Shown here: positions 22,289 through 32,769 of the stretch, in pieces
How positions within the stretch are numbered: the first letter of the stretch is position 1
Layout of the letters: each line of letters begins with the position of its first letter
From: Nissolia schottii
Lineage: Eukaryota > Streptophyta > Magnoliopsida > Fabales > Fabaceae
Direction: 5' to 3'
Assembly: GCA_003254905.1 (NCBI GenBank)
Contig: QANU01056683.1
Location: forward strand, 3,503 to 67,502
DNA length: 64,000 nucleotides
Notes under the pieces: generated by a model
The model's input: only the letters and a program-made list of their open reading frames with translations
The model's database searches: none
What the model was told of the DNA's origin: nothing
Made by a program: the position numbers and the translations under genes

Positions 22289-23794
22289 TTTATTTCGCGC
22301 TGCCTGTGCAATTGAACTTTCTGAAGTTGGGAGTTTGATAGCCTGCTAGGTAAGGCTTCATGATGATTTGGGAACTAAATGGTGGGCTCAGATCCCACGC
22401 CATATTTCTACCGTCATTCTTGCCCTGCAACATATGCCGTAACTTTTTCCTGGTGAGGGGTGTTGTCATCCTCAATACCAGTTGCCTCTTCTGGCGTTTC
22501 TTTTGCAGCCAGGCTTTTTACTTGAGCTGCTATGGTGTTTTGCTGCTACATCAGCAAATGGAGAAGCCCGACTGGGATTGTGACTTATGTCTCTAGGTGC
22601 ACGGCGCGTAAGGGCTGCTCCAGATGTGCCAGCAGGTCTGCAGCGGCGTTTGATGCAGATCTGGTTTTGTCTTCACCTGCGGCACCTTCTCCGTTTGCTT
22701 CCCTTTCTTGGTTTGTGCATTGCTGCCCCGCTGCTGGAGTGACAGTGACGTCTTGTGTGTACGCTGGCCCATGGCTCTGGGTTCTCATTCTCAAGTCTGT
22801 GAAGTGAACGCCTTCAACGTCTTGAAGAGAAAAATCCTCTAAGTTGAAGTTTAGCGTCACATAATTGGTGGTAGTCTTCCTTCCATGTTTCCTCTAAATC
22901 TCAAACCCAGTGGAGTCGCCGATGATTTAAACCATTTTTGTAAACAAGTTTAAAGCATAAAGATGAAAATGAGAATGATGAGATTATGGGTTCGTAAGCT
23001 TGCTTTGAAACTTGAGGAAGGAAAAAGAATGGAAGGAAGGGAAAATGGGGTCTATGAGGGTTGGATTGTGAGGGGTGAACAACCTTGTCCCCCAATCCAA
23101 GCCCTTGTGTGGGTGGTTTGAGCTATGGAGCTTGAGAACTAACAGTTTCGAATACGACCTCTGGCGTGGGTGAGGGCATATTTTATGAGTTTCAAGTATG
23201 TCTATGGGGGTGTGTGCATGCTCTCCCCTTTTCTTTCTTGTTCTTTTTAATCTACCTTCCTCCCTCCCTTTTCCCCTTTTCTTTGCCCATTATTTGGATC
23301 TCTTTTTGTCTCGTTTGCTTTCTCAACCTGGTAATGTCATTTTCAGGGGCTACAGGTCAAGGCCCTCTGTTGTCTGGGTCCTTGTGCCTGCAACCCAACC
23401 TGCATTGGCCCCCTTTATCTCTGCCTAATGCACACTTCTTTCACTCAAAACCTGGTACAAACAAAACCCTATTTTTGTCCCTCTCCCTAGGCCCTTAGGA
23501 AGGGTCCTTAAAATGTGCAAGGTTGCTAAAGCTGGCTACTCCTTCAGCAGGTCGCCAGAGGGCGTATCAGGGACGCCCTGAGACCTGTGTGAGGGTCGTT
23601 GCTGCTGTCACTTTCAGCTATTGCCCGAGGGTGTATTTTCTGGTTTGCTTTCCAAGCTTCCATAGCTGGCCCAAAGGCCTTGGAATGGATCCCGTGACAT
23701 CTTTGGAATGTGGGGCAATGTCCAAATCCCTCCAATCCATAACCCCTCGTAATTCCCCTTCTTGTCTCATTTTAGACATGCTGAGGGCATATTT
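22289..23794 (-). mobile_element. Tat/Ogre-like LTR and 5' internal fragment between the arms
   Basis: Read on the - strand, sequence from 28743 (TGTCATGAAATATGCC, split by the inserted solo LTR) and then 23794 down to about 22930 behaves as an LTR. The phrase GGCGACTCCACTGGG at 22919-22905, which I associate with the start of the internal region of Tat/Ogre elements, comes next. A gag-like frame follows (see separate entry). It ends at 22288 against the left LTR arm. The orientation and order are consistent, but the lineage call relies on remembered phrases. Confidence 0.5.
22290..22860 (-). pseudogene. Tat/Ogre-like gag N-terminal fragment
   Basis: Starting from an ATG at 22860, an open frame of 91 codons (MTLNFNLEDFSLQDVEG...) ends at 22585. 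Beyond stops and shifts, a later segment (22475-22290) reads PPFSSQIIMKPYLAGYQTPN then FRKFNCTGSAK. That layout (hydrophobic PPFS, then GY.TPNF..F.G..) matches the conserved start of the gag domain in plant Tat/Ogre-type gypsy elements. The fragment is broken by several stops and truncated at the junction with the left LTR arm, so nothing functional remains. Confidence 0.55.
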
Positions 23795-25444
23795 TGTAAC
23801 ATCTCGTTTTTCCTTAAGAAGAATTTTACCTAATTAATAAATCACGAGCCAGTTATTTTGATTGAAAATTTTCAAAAGTTATTTTCTAAAAATATTAGTC
23901 AAAGTGATGGCCTCGTAATCCCGAGAAATTTCGCGAGAATCGCGCCGATTCCCGGTCGCCATCAGAATTTAACGGATATGGAAAGCACTCGTAAAATAAA
24001 TTTGATAAACCTAGAAAATGTGAGTGCATTAGATAAAAATTAAATACCTCATTAGAATTCTTTGAAGAATGTGATTTTATTTTTAAGTAATTTTTTGTAC
24101 TAATTTTTGGTCGTTACCGAAAATTTAAGTGCGTACTGGCAATACCCGTAAAAATACACTTTTTACCAGGAAAAATTTAGAATATCCTAGATAACTCCCA
24201 AATTCTTATTGTTAGCGTTTGATTGGTGTTAAATTATGTTTAGATAATTTTTAAATTGATCGTTAATTTTTCGCACGCGCGAACACGCGCGTAACCGGAC
24301 AGTTAACGATCAAACATGACTGAACACGTACAATTTTGGAGAGATATTTCTCTCTATCTTGCACGGCTGAAGAGGAAAAATCTGCAGCCCTAGCCCTAAG
24401 ACCCATCATTGCATTTTTGGTTCACTTTTGCAAGCCATGGACATGCATTGGCTTATCCAAAAAAATAGCTAGATTGCACATATTTCCTTTAACACATTCT
24501 AATAAAAAATTTGCCCCCAAAACCCCCCTGGCTGAGGATGCTGTGGCTGCAACCATGCCACTGCTACCATCATGTGATTTCTTACCCATTTTGCCAAACA
24601 ATGAACATGCATTGGTCAAGGCATAAAGGCAACATGATAGCACATCATTACATGAATACTTTAAGCCAAAAATGAGCCAATTTCTGCAGCTGAAACCGAA
24701 CTCCCTCTTCAGTTTTGGAGGCAGATTTTCTCTTCCAAAACTCTCAAAAGCACATACACACTTACACCAAGCAAAGCTCTAGAACCACCATTGTCTCCAT
24801 AGCCAAAAATCAAGCATTATTCCATTAATTTCCTCCCCCCAAAACTGAATCAACTCCTCTTATTCTCCTCACTCTCTTCTCATCTTCTTCCACCTAGAAA
24901 CCTCACAAAATCACCAAGAAAATCTGTCCATCATCATCATCATCATTCTTCAAGAAGCACTTTGAAGGAAACTGGTGGCATCAAGCTTGGAGCATCAAAG
25001 CTTCAAGGAGGCCACTCAACACTCTTCACATTACTCACATTTTCCTATCCAAAAGTGGATAAACTAACTAAGACCATCCCTTGATGGTTCTATGTCTTCT
25101 TGTATGTTTATGTGATTTATGAGAAAATGCACATAACAAGTGTTCCATGTCTTGGAATGAACTTGCATGTATTGTTAATGATTTGATTAGGATAAATATA
25201 TTTTTGGTTGTTAAAAATCTATGGGTAATCTCTAGTTTGATCACTACTTGGTAATCTATGGGTGATGCATGTGTGTGTTTTTGTTGCATGCAAGCATTTT
25301 AGTGATTTTGGTGAACATATAACATATTATGCAATATTTGTTGATGGGTGATGCTTGCATGTGATAAGTAGTGTTTAAATGTTGAAATAATGTTATGAGG
25401 TTGCTGAGAATGTCATTATGGAGGTCCAAGGCTGGTACATGGGT

Positions 25445-26150
25445 TTGATTTTGAAAAAAAGTGACATAAAGGAAAAACGATGTTTTGGGCACATAAGGGC
25501 AAAATTGTCATTTCTGTAATTTTGGACATTTAAACTAAACATCTGAGTTTATTATCATGAAAAATGGGTTCAAAGATATCAAAAACCTTGGGGTCAAGAC
25601 TTGAGTCCATTGGATTGTGGTTAACTAGAAGTTTGAAGGAAATTGGTTTTTTGGGCAAAAATGACATTTTGATTATAAAAGGGCAAATCTATAATTTTGG
25701 GTACAAGGGTTGAAAATCTGGGTTTATTATCATGAAAAATGGGTTCAGAGCTTTCAAAAACCTTGGGGTCAAGTCTTGAGTCCATCGGGTTATGGCGAAA
25801 TAAAATTTCAAAGAAAAATCGGTTTTTCGGACAAAAACGACGTTTTGAGCATATGAGGGCAGAATTGTAATTTTGGGTAAGGGTACTGAAAATCTGGGTT
25901 TGATTTTGTGAAAAATGGGTTCAGAACTATGGAAAACTTTAGGATCAAGCCTTGAGTCCATTGGTCGATGGTTGATTAAAAATTCTAACGAAAAACAGAT
26001 TTTTCGGATAAAAGATGACATTTTGGGGAAAAGAGGGTGAATCTGTAATTGCTGAACCTTGGGCATAAAATCTGGACTTATATGTGTGGAAATTGATATT
26101 AGAGCTATCAAAAACAGTAGGATGAGGTCTAGGACTCATCGAGTATTCGA
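25445..26150. repeat. 176-bp tandem repeat, four copies, right LTR arm
   Basis: Inverse counterpart of the block at 20128-20830. The phrase 'ccttggggtcaagacttgagtcca' and variants recur near 25588, 25763, 25938 and 26115. Because both arms have four units, the expansion predates the separation of the two LTR copies. Confidence 0.75.
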
Positions 26151-27389
26151 TAGCCAAAATTCCAAAGGAAAAAAGAGGTTATGGGTATCCTGACAAGTGT
26201 TGTCGTACCTTAACGAACGTATGATGTAAACAGTCACATATTGTGTATCTTGATAATGTTTATTATGCCCATATGAATATTATTATGCATCATAAGGTTA
26301 CGGTCATCATCAGGAACTTAGGACAGCCTTAGAAAATTAGAAGTTATCACCTAAACCTAACAAAGACCATAATTGAACCTTAGGGAAAACGGGGTATCTC
26401 AAGAAAGCTCTAGCCATGAGGGCTCGGAGGACCTTTAAGATAAGAACATAGTTGTATGATAGGGCACCCCTCTCTTGGCACGTCCAAAGGACAAGCCCCT
26501 CACAGTCCCGACAGGAGGATTGGTTCATGACGAATACAGGCCTACGCCTGCGCGTATGATTACTGTCATAGACAAAGAAAAGACAAAGACATTTCAAGAA
26601 AGTCCTAATTCATGAATAAAGACAAAGAAAAGAAAGAGAAAGATAAAAAACAAGATGTCCTCGAAGGTGCGGACAAAGATAAAAAAGTAAAATGTCCCCG
26701 AAGGTGCGGACAAATATGAAAAGTAAGATGTCTCCGAAGGTGCGGACAAGCGAGTCCACTCCCGGCCGTGTCGCCAGGGCACTCCCCTCACCATCGTACA
26801 AGTCAATGGTTATACCGATCCGCCAGATTCATATGCATTCGTACATCGGTAGTTCGCTTCCACTCGGGTATAAGCTCTGCCCATAGTAATGAGGATCCGA
26901 AAAGAAGTAGGTTGTATTCTGACGGGGTGACAGTCCCTAGGATTACGAGGGGGAACGTGGACATTTAAAGAAACAAGAAGGACGCCGCCTTAGGCGCGTA
27001 AGAGAATCCCCATTACCCCTCATGCATATTATGTGATAAATGTCAGAACTGTGAGATGTGTATATACGACGAGAAGTCATTGACAATCGCCCTAAGGATA
27101 ATAAGTTCCTAATTTTTTCCGACGCATAATAATAACAGGCACGATAACTTATGTATGCTGATTATGATAAAGATTATAGTGTGTCCCCTGACATCTAGTA
27201 ACGTAGATAAAGCTATTCAGGATTAGCAAACATAAAAATGAACTAGGAATTGTAGAACTGCATGACACTTAGAGAAAACTTGAGCGGCCGGAATCATATA
27301 CTAGATAATTGAAAAAGTGTTTTCCCATAAGTTTCCCACTGAGAACGCAACGTTCTCATCCCACTCGTCTATGGTTCTAGGTGACATAG

Positions 27390-28240
27390 ATGGACTTGCT
27401 GTTGGGGGAGTCGACGATCTTGGCAGGCATGACGAGCTAGTTTGACCCCCACACCGAGGTCATCACGGAGATACGAGTCGACATTCCAGCCTACGCACTG
27501 ATTGACCAGCTTCTCAACTTCGGACCACCTCCTAACCCACCACCGGAGTTGCCTCCTGTTCCACCTCATGAGCCACATGTGGAGCCACTTCCAGTCCCAG
27601 GGATGTCCCTCGATGATCCAATCATGATCGAGGATGATGATTACGTGGTTGACGAGCCTCTTCCTTATCAGAAGGACGTGGAGATAGACCCTTGCTCCTT
27701 ACGCCCCTCTCCTAACTTCGCAGGCCTTCGCGCGGTACCAGGAAGAGAGTCTCGGTGATGCACTGTCTGGTTGCCAGGAGGAGTCACGATAACGAGGCGG
27801 AACCATCCAGGGTCCATCATGATCTCCCTACGATCCCGGAGAGCTCATCCAAGGACGATAAGGGCGATGACTCGCCCGTCCAGTACACACCGGCAGGGAT
27901 GTCCCTCGATCATCCCATCATGATCGAGGATGATGATCACGTGGTGTACGAGCCTCCTCCTTATCAAAAGGACGTGGAGATAGACCCTTGCTCCTTACGC
28001 CCTTTTCCTTGCTTCGCAGGCCTTCGCCGCGGTGCCAAGAAGAGAGTCTCGGTGATGCACCGTCTACTTACCAGGAGGAGTCACGATGATGAGGCGGGAC
28101 CATCCGGGGTCCATCATGACCTCCCTACGATCCCGGCAGGGATGTTTGACGACGAGCCAAAGGAGGACCCGATGGCGATTGACGAGGAAGAGAAGGAGGA
28201 CGAGTACGAGGAGGACCCGGAGGAGGACACAGAGGATTAG
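27390..28240 (+). pseudogene. LTR-internal acidic ORF, copy C (with internal duplication)
   Basis: ATG at 27390 lies ten bases past an acceptor-like 'ttctag' (AG 27379-27380). The first frame has one TAG (about 27438) and runs to about 27758. A shifted frame, open from 27755, then runs to TAG 28238-28240. The second part alone contains a full set of segments: MIEDDDHVVYEPPPYQKDVE, KKRVSVMHRLLTRRSHDDEA, HHDLPTIP and an acidic end (EDPMAIDEEEKEDEYEEDPE). The central cassette occurs twice because of a 296-bp duplication. Without it the protein would be about 230 residues. The product is unknown, acidic and proline-rich, with no known domain recognised. Confidence 0.6.
27601..28140. repeat. 296-bp tandem duplication inside the LTR ORF
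   Basis: The segment starting GGATGTCCCTCGAT at 27601 repeats from 27897 with high similarity through 'ctccctacgatcccg'. The left arm has a single copy, so the duplication arose in this lineage after the two LTRs split. Confidence 0.8.
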
Positions 28241-28730
28241 TGAGGCGTTGGCAGTCGTGTTCATATTCGTTTATCCGTGATTCTTTTGTACGGACTCAAA
28301 GGGTAGTACCCATCAGTCCTTAGGACCTATGTAGTACTATGACTTTGTATTGATGACCATGATATTAGTAGTAATGACTAAAAGGTATGATCTATTACTT
28401 ATTTGGATGTAATGGTGATAAGTATTGTGGGATGCATAATTAAGTCTATTGATGGATCCCGTTATCAATTGTTTGCATATTTGGTTGACTATTATCCGCC
28501 TGTCAATCACTAAGTTGTATGCTCTATCGTTTCTATTATATGATTGTTTCATGTGTGGCTCTAATTTATTATCAAAATAAGATTGAAGGAAAAGTTTTAA
28601 ATTGATCCATATTTTTATAAAGCCTTATTTTTAAAATGTAATGAGACTAAGTAATCTCAACCAAGCAGATAACAACCTGGTTATACACGGTTTACGACTT
28701 ATGCGTAAGCTAGCTAGCTAGGGTGTTTCA

Positions 28731-31062
28731 TATTTCATGACACCACCCTATGCCAAGCCCTTGATATCTATCCTAGAGACAAGTGCTTGTGTTTAATCTT
28801 TCTAATGTTATTCTTGATACATGTGTTACAAAAGGGTCTATATCAAAGATATAAATATATAATATCATATATGATATGATGTACAATATGAAAGGAAAAA
28901 GGGAAGATGTTTATAATTATAATTAGTTTAACATGATAAATTTCAGAAAACATAAAATAAAAATGAAAAAGGTACATTGTTAGGTGAGAAAATGGCAAGT
29001 AAATAATGAGTAAAAGTCTAAAACCTGCATAATCAAAAAGAAAATTGGAGAAAATAAAAAACCAATACTTATCATGTGAAAGTAGCGGATAGCGGTGTTT
29101 AAGTTAGGAGCATACATCCATAATTAATCAATTCTTATTTAAATTATTATAGACAGTATTTAGTACGTATTTATGTTAGTACCATTCCCTTCCATCCCGA
29201 TATGTGATGCTGTTTGCAGGAGTAACACCAATGACAAATCCTGTTGTATAAAACTTCATCAGCCACCATTATTTCATCTACTAGAACAAATTTTGATATT
29301 AAATAAGTACATTTGACACAAAAATAGCATAGAAGAATAAGTGGAATCTTTGAAATGAATTTCAATTAAGTGTTAGGTGGAAGCATTGCTACAACGATTC
29401 ATGGTAAGTTTCATTATGGGAAAACCTTTCTTTTGTTTTTTTCCCCAATGGCAATCGCTTATCTTGGCCCTGTCTGAAAAACATTAAAGAAAAAAATCTT
29501 TCATTTCTCTAATCATACTCAAAGTCAAAGGAGATCAACTCAAGGTATCTTATTGGAAATTAAACTTGGCAACTTGTCAAGTGAAAGTCAAGTCAACAAT
29601 TTGACTACGGTCAAATTTGTGGAGTTAAACAATTTGAACACTTGCATATATTAACTCTATGTTGAAGGAAAAGTTTTAATTGGAATTTGCAACCTCTTAA
29701 CTTGCAAATCAAGTGGCACATGAGGCGGTGCAATATTTTGGCCTCATTTAATCTTTTGATGCCTATATAAAGGCTTGTGCATGAGCTTTAGAATTTAAGC
29801 CAAAGAACTTTCAGAATAAGTTTTGAGCTTCATCATATCATCTAGACATTCAATATTTTGTACAACTTGTGTGTATTAACTTTCAATAAAGCCAAAAAAA
29901 TATTTGAGTGTATTAATGTTCTTTCAATAAAAAATATTTTGTGAGATTAATTTTTTCAATTTCAAATTGCCAACATATCTGGAATGGAAATGAAAACACG
30001 TTAAATAGAAAAATAGCAAAATTCGGAAGAGGAAGCAGGTAAAAAGCATTATTAAAATACAAAAATGTTACATGTACACCCAATTTCATACACCCATACA
30101 TACACCATTAATAATGCACAAACTTTATTCTCACGAGTGCACAAACATTACAAACTTGTAAATGGTACTCTCAACTATACTTAATTAAGTGCACAAACAT
30201 TACATGAGTTAAAACACAAACTTTATGTATATAAATATGAGGTGTATGTATGATGTATGATTTTTGGTGTACGTGTAGCAGAACTCATCAAAATATAATA
30301 GAGTGGGGGAGGAAGAACCGGAATAGTGGAAGAACCCTCCTCAGCCCCATTGCCATCTACGCATACACCACCTCCCCTTGAGCATTCGCCCAAAGCCCCC
30401 TCCTCGGCAGAGGTAGATATCCTCCCTCGCGACAGTTGCTCAGCACCACCAACATGCTCGAGATGAAGATCGAGAAGCCCAAGCGGGCAAGCCCATTATC
30501 AGGAAGAAACAAGAGCAGAAACATTGGTGGGAAGGGGGAGAATATATGAGAAGGCCAATTGAAGAGAAAGAATGAGGAGTCAGACTATTGGTGAAGTTTT
30601 AAATTAGAGTTCAAGAATTTGATGGAGATTCACTGGAAGCATGGTCCATTGGGAAGTGAGGAGTGGTGGGAAGCGTGGAATATTGAAGATAGTGGTCAGT
30701 GGGAAATTCAATTCACCATTGGAAAAATAAATCATTCATCACTCAATAATAAATATCTACAAGGAAGGTAGAAACAGCGAATGCACGGTGATTTCACGTA
30801 AATTTAAGATCCTATGCCACATGACCGCCCAACGGAAGATTCCTATTCAACGGTCCCACTATCCCCCGAATTTTACTGTCGGGACCACCAGATCAATGGG
30901 CTGATCAAGATATAAACACCTCTCAGTGTGACATAGTTCCAAAACTTTAGTGAATCTTGGACAAAATTTACTTATAACCCTAAGTGTATCTCTCTCCGTG
31001 TAAGAGAAGGGTATGTAGATTAACTAAATTAATATCCTTTGTCCTAATGCCCTAATCCACTC
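28731..31062. other. Mostly unassigned AT-rich sequence
   Basis: The first 13 bases are the severed start of the Tat-like LTR. The rest shows no coding frame of note. A segment near 29540-29900 resembles the solo LTR in the kinesin gene (separate entry). A GC-richer patch at about 30310-30480 has no recognisable frame. Confidence 0.4.
29540..29900 (+). repeat. Partial LTR related to the one at 54500-55237
   Basis: Shared phrases in the same order include 'gtcaagtcaacaatttgac', 'gcctatataaaggc', 'tttaagccaa', 'ttttgagcttca' and 'acatttttgtacaac'-like text. The TATATAAA box is in + orientation. The termini are not clear, so this is a degraded fragment. Confidence 0.6.
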
Positions 31063-31065
31063 TTA

Positions 31066-32275
31066 GGGCGCATTTGGTGCGCCGTATAAGGCCAGATTGG
31101 ATAAGCCCTATAGTATTAGGCATGATTGTATAAGGCCTGATAAAATTTTAGTATTACACAGTGTTTGGTGTGTCAGTATATAAGATGGTCTATCAATAAA
31201 ATAATACTATCTAATGTTTGGCGATATATTATATAGGATTAAAATTATATTTTTTTTTTTTACAAAAATATCATTTACTTAAAAATTAATATATTTATCT
31301 AAATATCTTGTATCAAATTAATTTAAAAAATGTTAATAAAAAAATTCAACAAATATGTAATTTTTCTTTTTAATTGATTTTTTTTCCTAGTTGCATTCCT
31401 AAAGTGCTTATATAACAAATGATATACTACTTATAATGTTATGAAAAGTCTAACGAAATAACATCATGGACAAAACATCCACAAGCACAAAAAAATAAGT
31501 TATGAAGTATCTCAACAACTACTATACAAAATTGGAGTACAAGATGTAAACTGGAGTACATTTATTTATTTAATGGATTTATCTATTGTATGCTACAGCC
31601 AGTGCTCGAATACACACCCTAAACCCTAACGAGGGAAGAGAAAAGAAAAGGACAAATACAAATTAGAAACTAAAACCACAACATCAGATTGAAAATTAAA
31701 TTAAAACACATTTGAAAATTGATAAAAATGTGAAAAAATAGAGCGCTTCCTCAAACAACAATCAGAGATCGAATATGTGAATTGCAAAGTACCTAAAAAT
31801 TGCATGTGAGAATCATGAACAATTAATAATTAAAAAAATTAAGAAAAAGGCGCAAATCGAATGCGCTGCATCCCACCATCTTGCATCATCTTTCCTACCC
31901 TAGCCAGAAAACATGAACCAAAAATGCCTAAATCGCTTAACAAACAAAACCAGTAAACAGAGGAAGAAGCACAAATAGAAGAAGCACAAATAGAAGAAGA
32001 AAAACCTGTGGCAATGGAAACGAAGGTAGAAGCACGAACACACACAGAAGCGCGAAGATATAAAAGGGAGAATGAAAGGGAACATATTGGCTTATACATC
32101 AAACCTTTATCAGGCCTAATCAAGCCTCCCTAGGCTTATCCATCAAAATGATGTATAAGGGGTCATTAATGTATAAGCTTATACATTACAGTTTGTGCGT
32201 CAAACACCGAATAAGACCATAATGTGTTGGACTAGCTTATCCAATCCAACCTTATATGGCGCACCAAACGCACCC
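31066..32275. mobile_element. PIF/Harbinger-type element, about 1.2 kb
   Basis: The left end (GGGCGCATTTGGTGCGCC then gtataagg) and right end are inverted over roughly 40 bp. TTA flanks both sides (31063-31065 and 32276-32278). A 3-bp TTA duplication with G-rich inverted ends is diagnostic of the PIF/Harbinger superfamily. Inside, additional inverted 'gcttatcc/ggataagc' words occur near both ends. No transposase frame is visible, so it is non-autonomous. A minus-strand open frame near 31839-32123 has no recognisable content. Confidence 0.85.
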
Positions 32276-32769
32276 TTAGTATATTGCGTCTCTCGTTTTG
32301 AGATTCAAAAACTGAAACTGGGCACAGAAAAATAGAGCGAGGCTGCTTGTATCCATATATCTGACATGTACCCTTAATAAAGTACTAAAATGGATTTGAT
32401 ACCCATTACCAAATAAATCCAACTTAATACAAAGGTTACACGACTCTTTAATATTTCCTAAATTTGATATGAAATCTGGGTACTACAAATTTCGGTCCCG
32501 GAAGAAGATAAATATAAAACTGCGTTTGCAGTTTCTAGGCCCAATCCTCAAATACAACTCTCCATAAAAGGGGAAAAAAAAACCATTTTACAGCACCTTA
32601 TTAATCATTGTGACCAAACATAATATTTCACTTTCTTGATCATAGATAGAATAGAAAATGAATAGTTAGTTCTTTAGTATAATTGCCAAAGTACCATTCT
32701 CTTAATTCTTTATTGTAATCAGCTTCAAAATCTTCTCTTATCCATTGTTTATCTATTTTAAAAGGTGAC
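32276..32769. other. No feature recognised
   Basis: AT-rich spacer between the Harbinger element and the pararetroviral relic. Nothing codes here as far as I can see. Confidence 0.4.

Larger units (their letters stand above)
23795..28730 (+). mobile_element. 4.9 kb solo LTR, right arm of the inverted repeat
   Basis: The block starts TGTAACATCTCG and ends AGGGTGTTTCA. It is flanked by a perfect 5-bp duplication, TATTT, at 23790-23794 and 28731-28735, so both termini are certain. No primer site or gag adjoins either end, hence it is a solo LTR left by recombination. It is inverse to 17490-22288 and far longer than typical plant solo LTRs. It contains a 176-bp tandem repeat block, a 'gaaggtgcggacaa' series, the GTAAGAGAA motif at 26998-27006 and an acidic reading frame with an internal 296-bp duplication. 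Confidence 0.9.

Noticed and set aside
25068-28240. CRISPR-like or phage-like repeat arrays
   Set aside because: All repeats here are tandem or LTR-derived in a plant nuclear context. There are no uniform spacers or cas-like genes.
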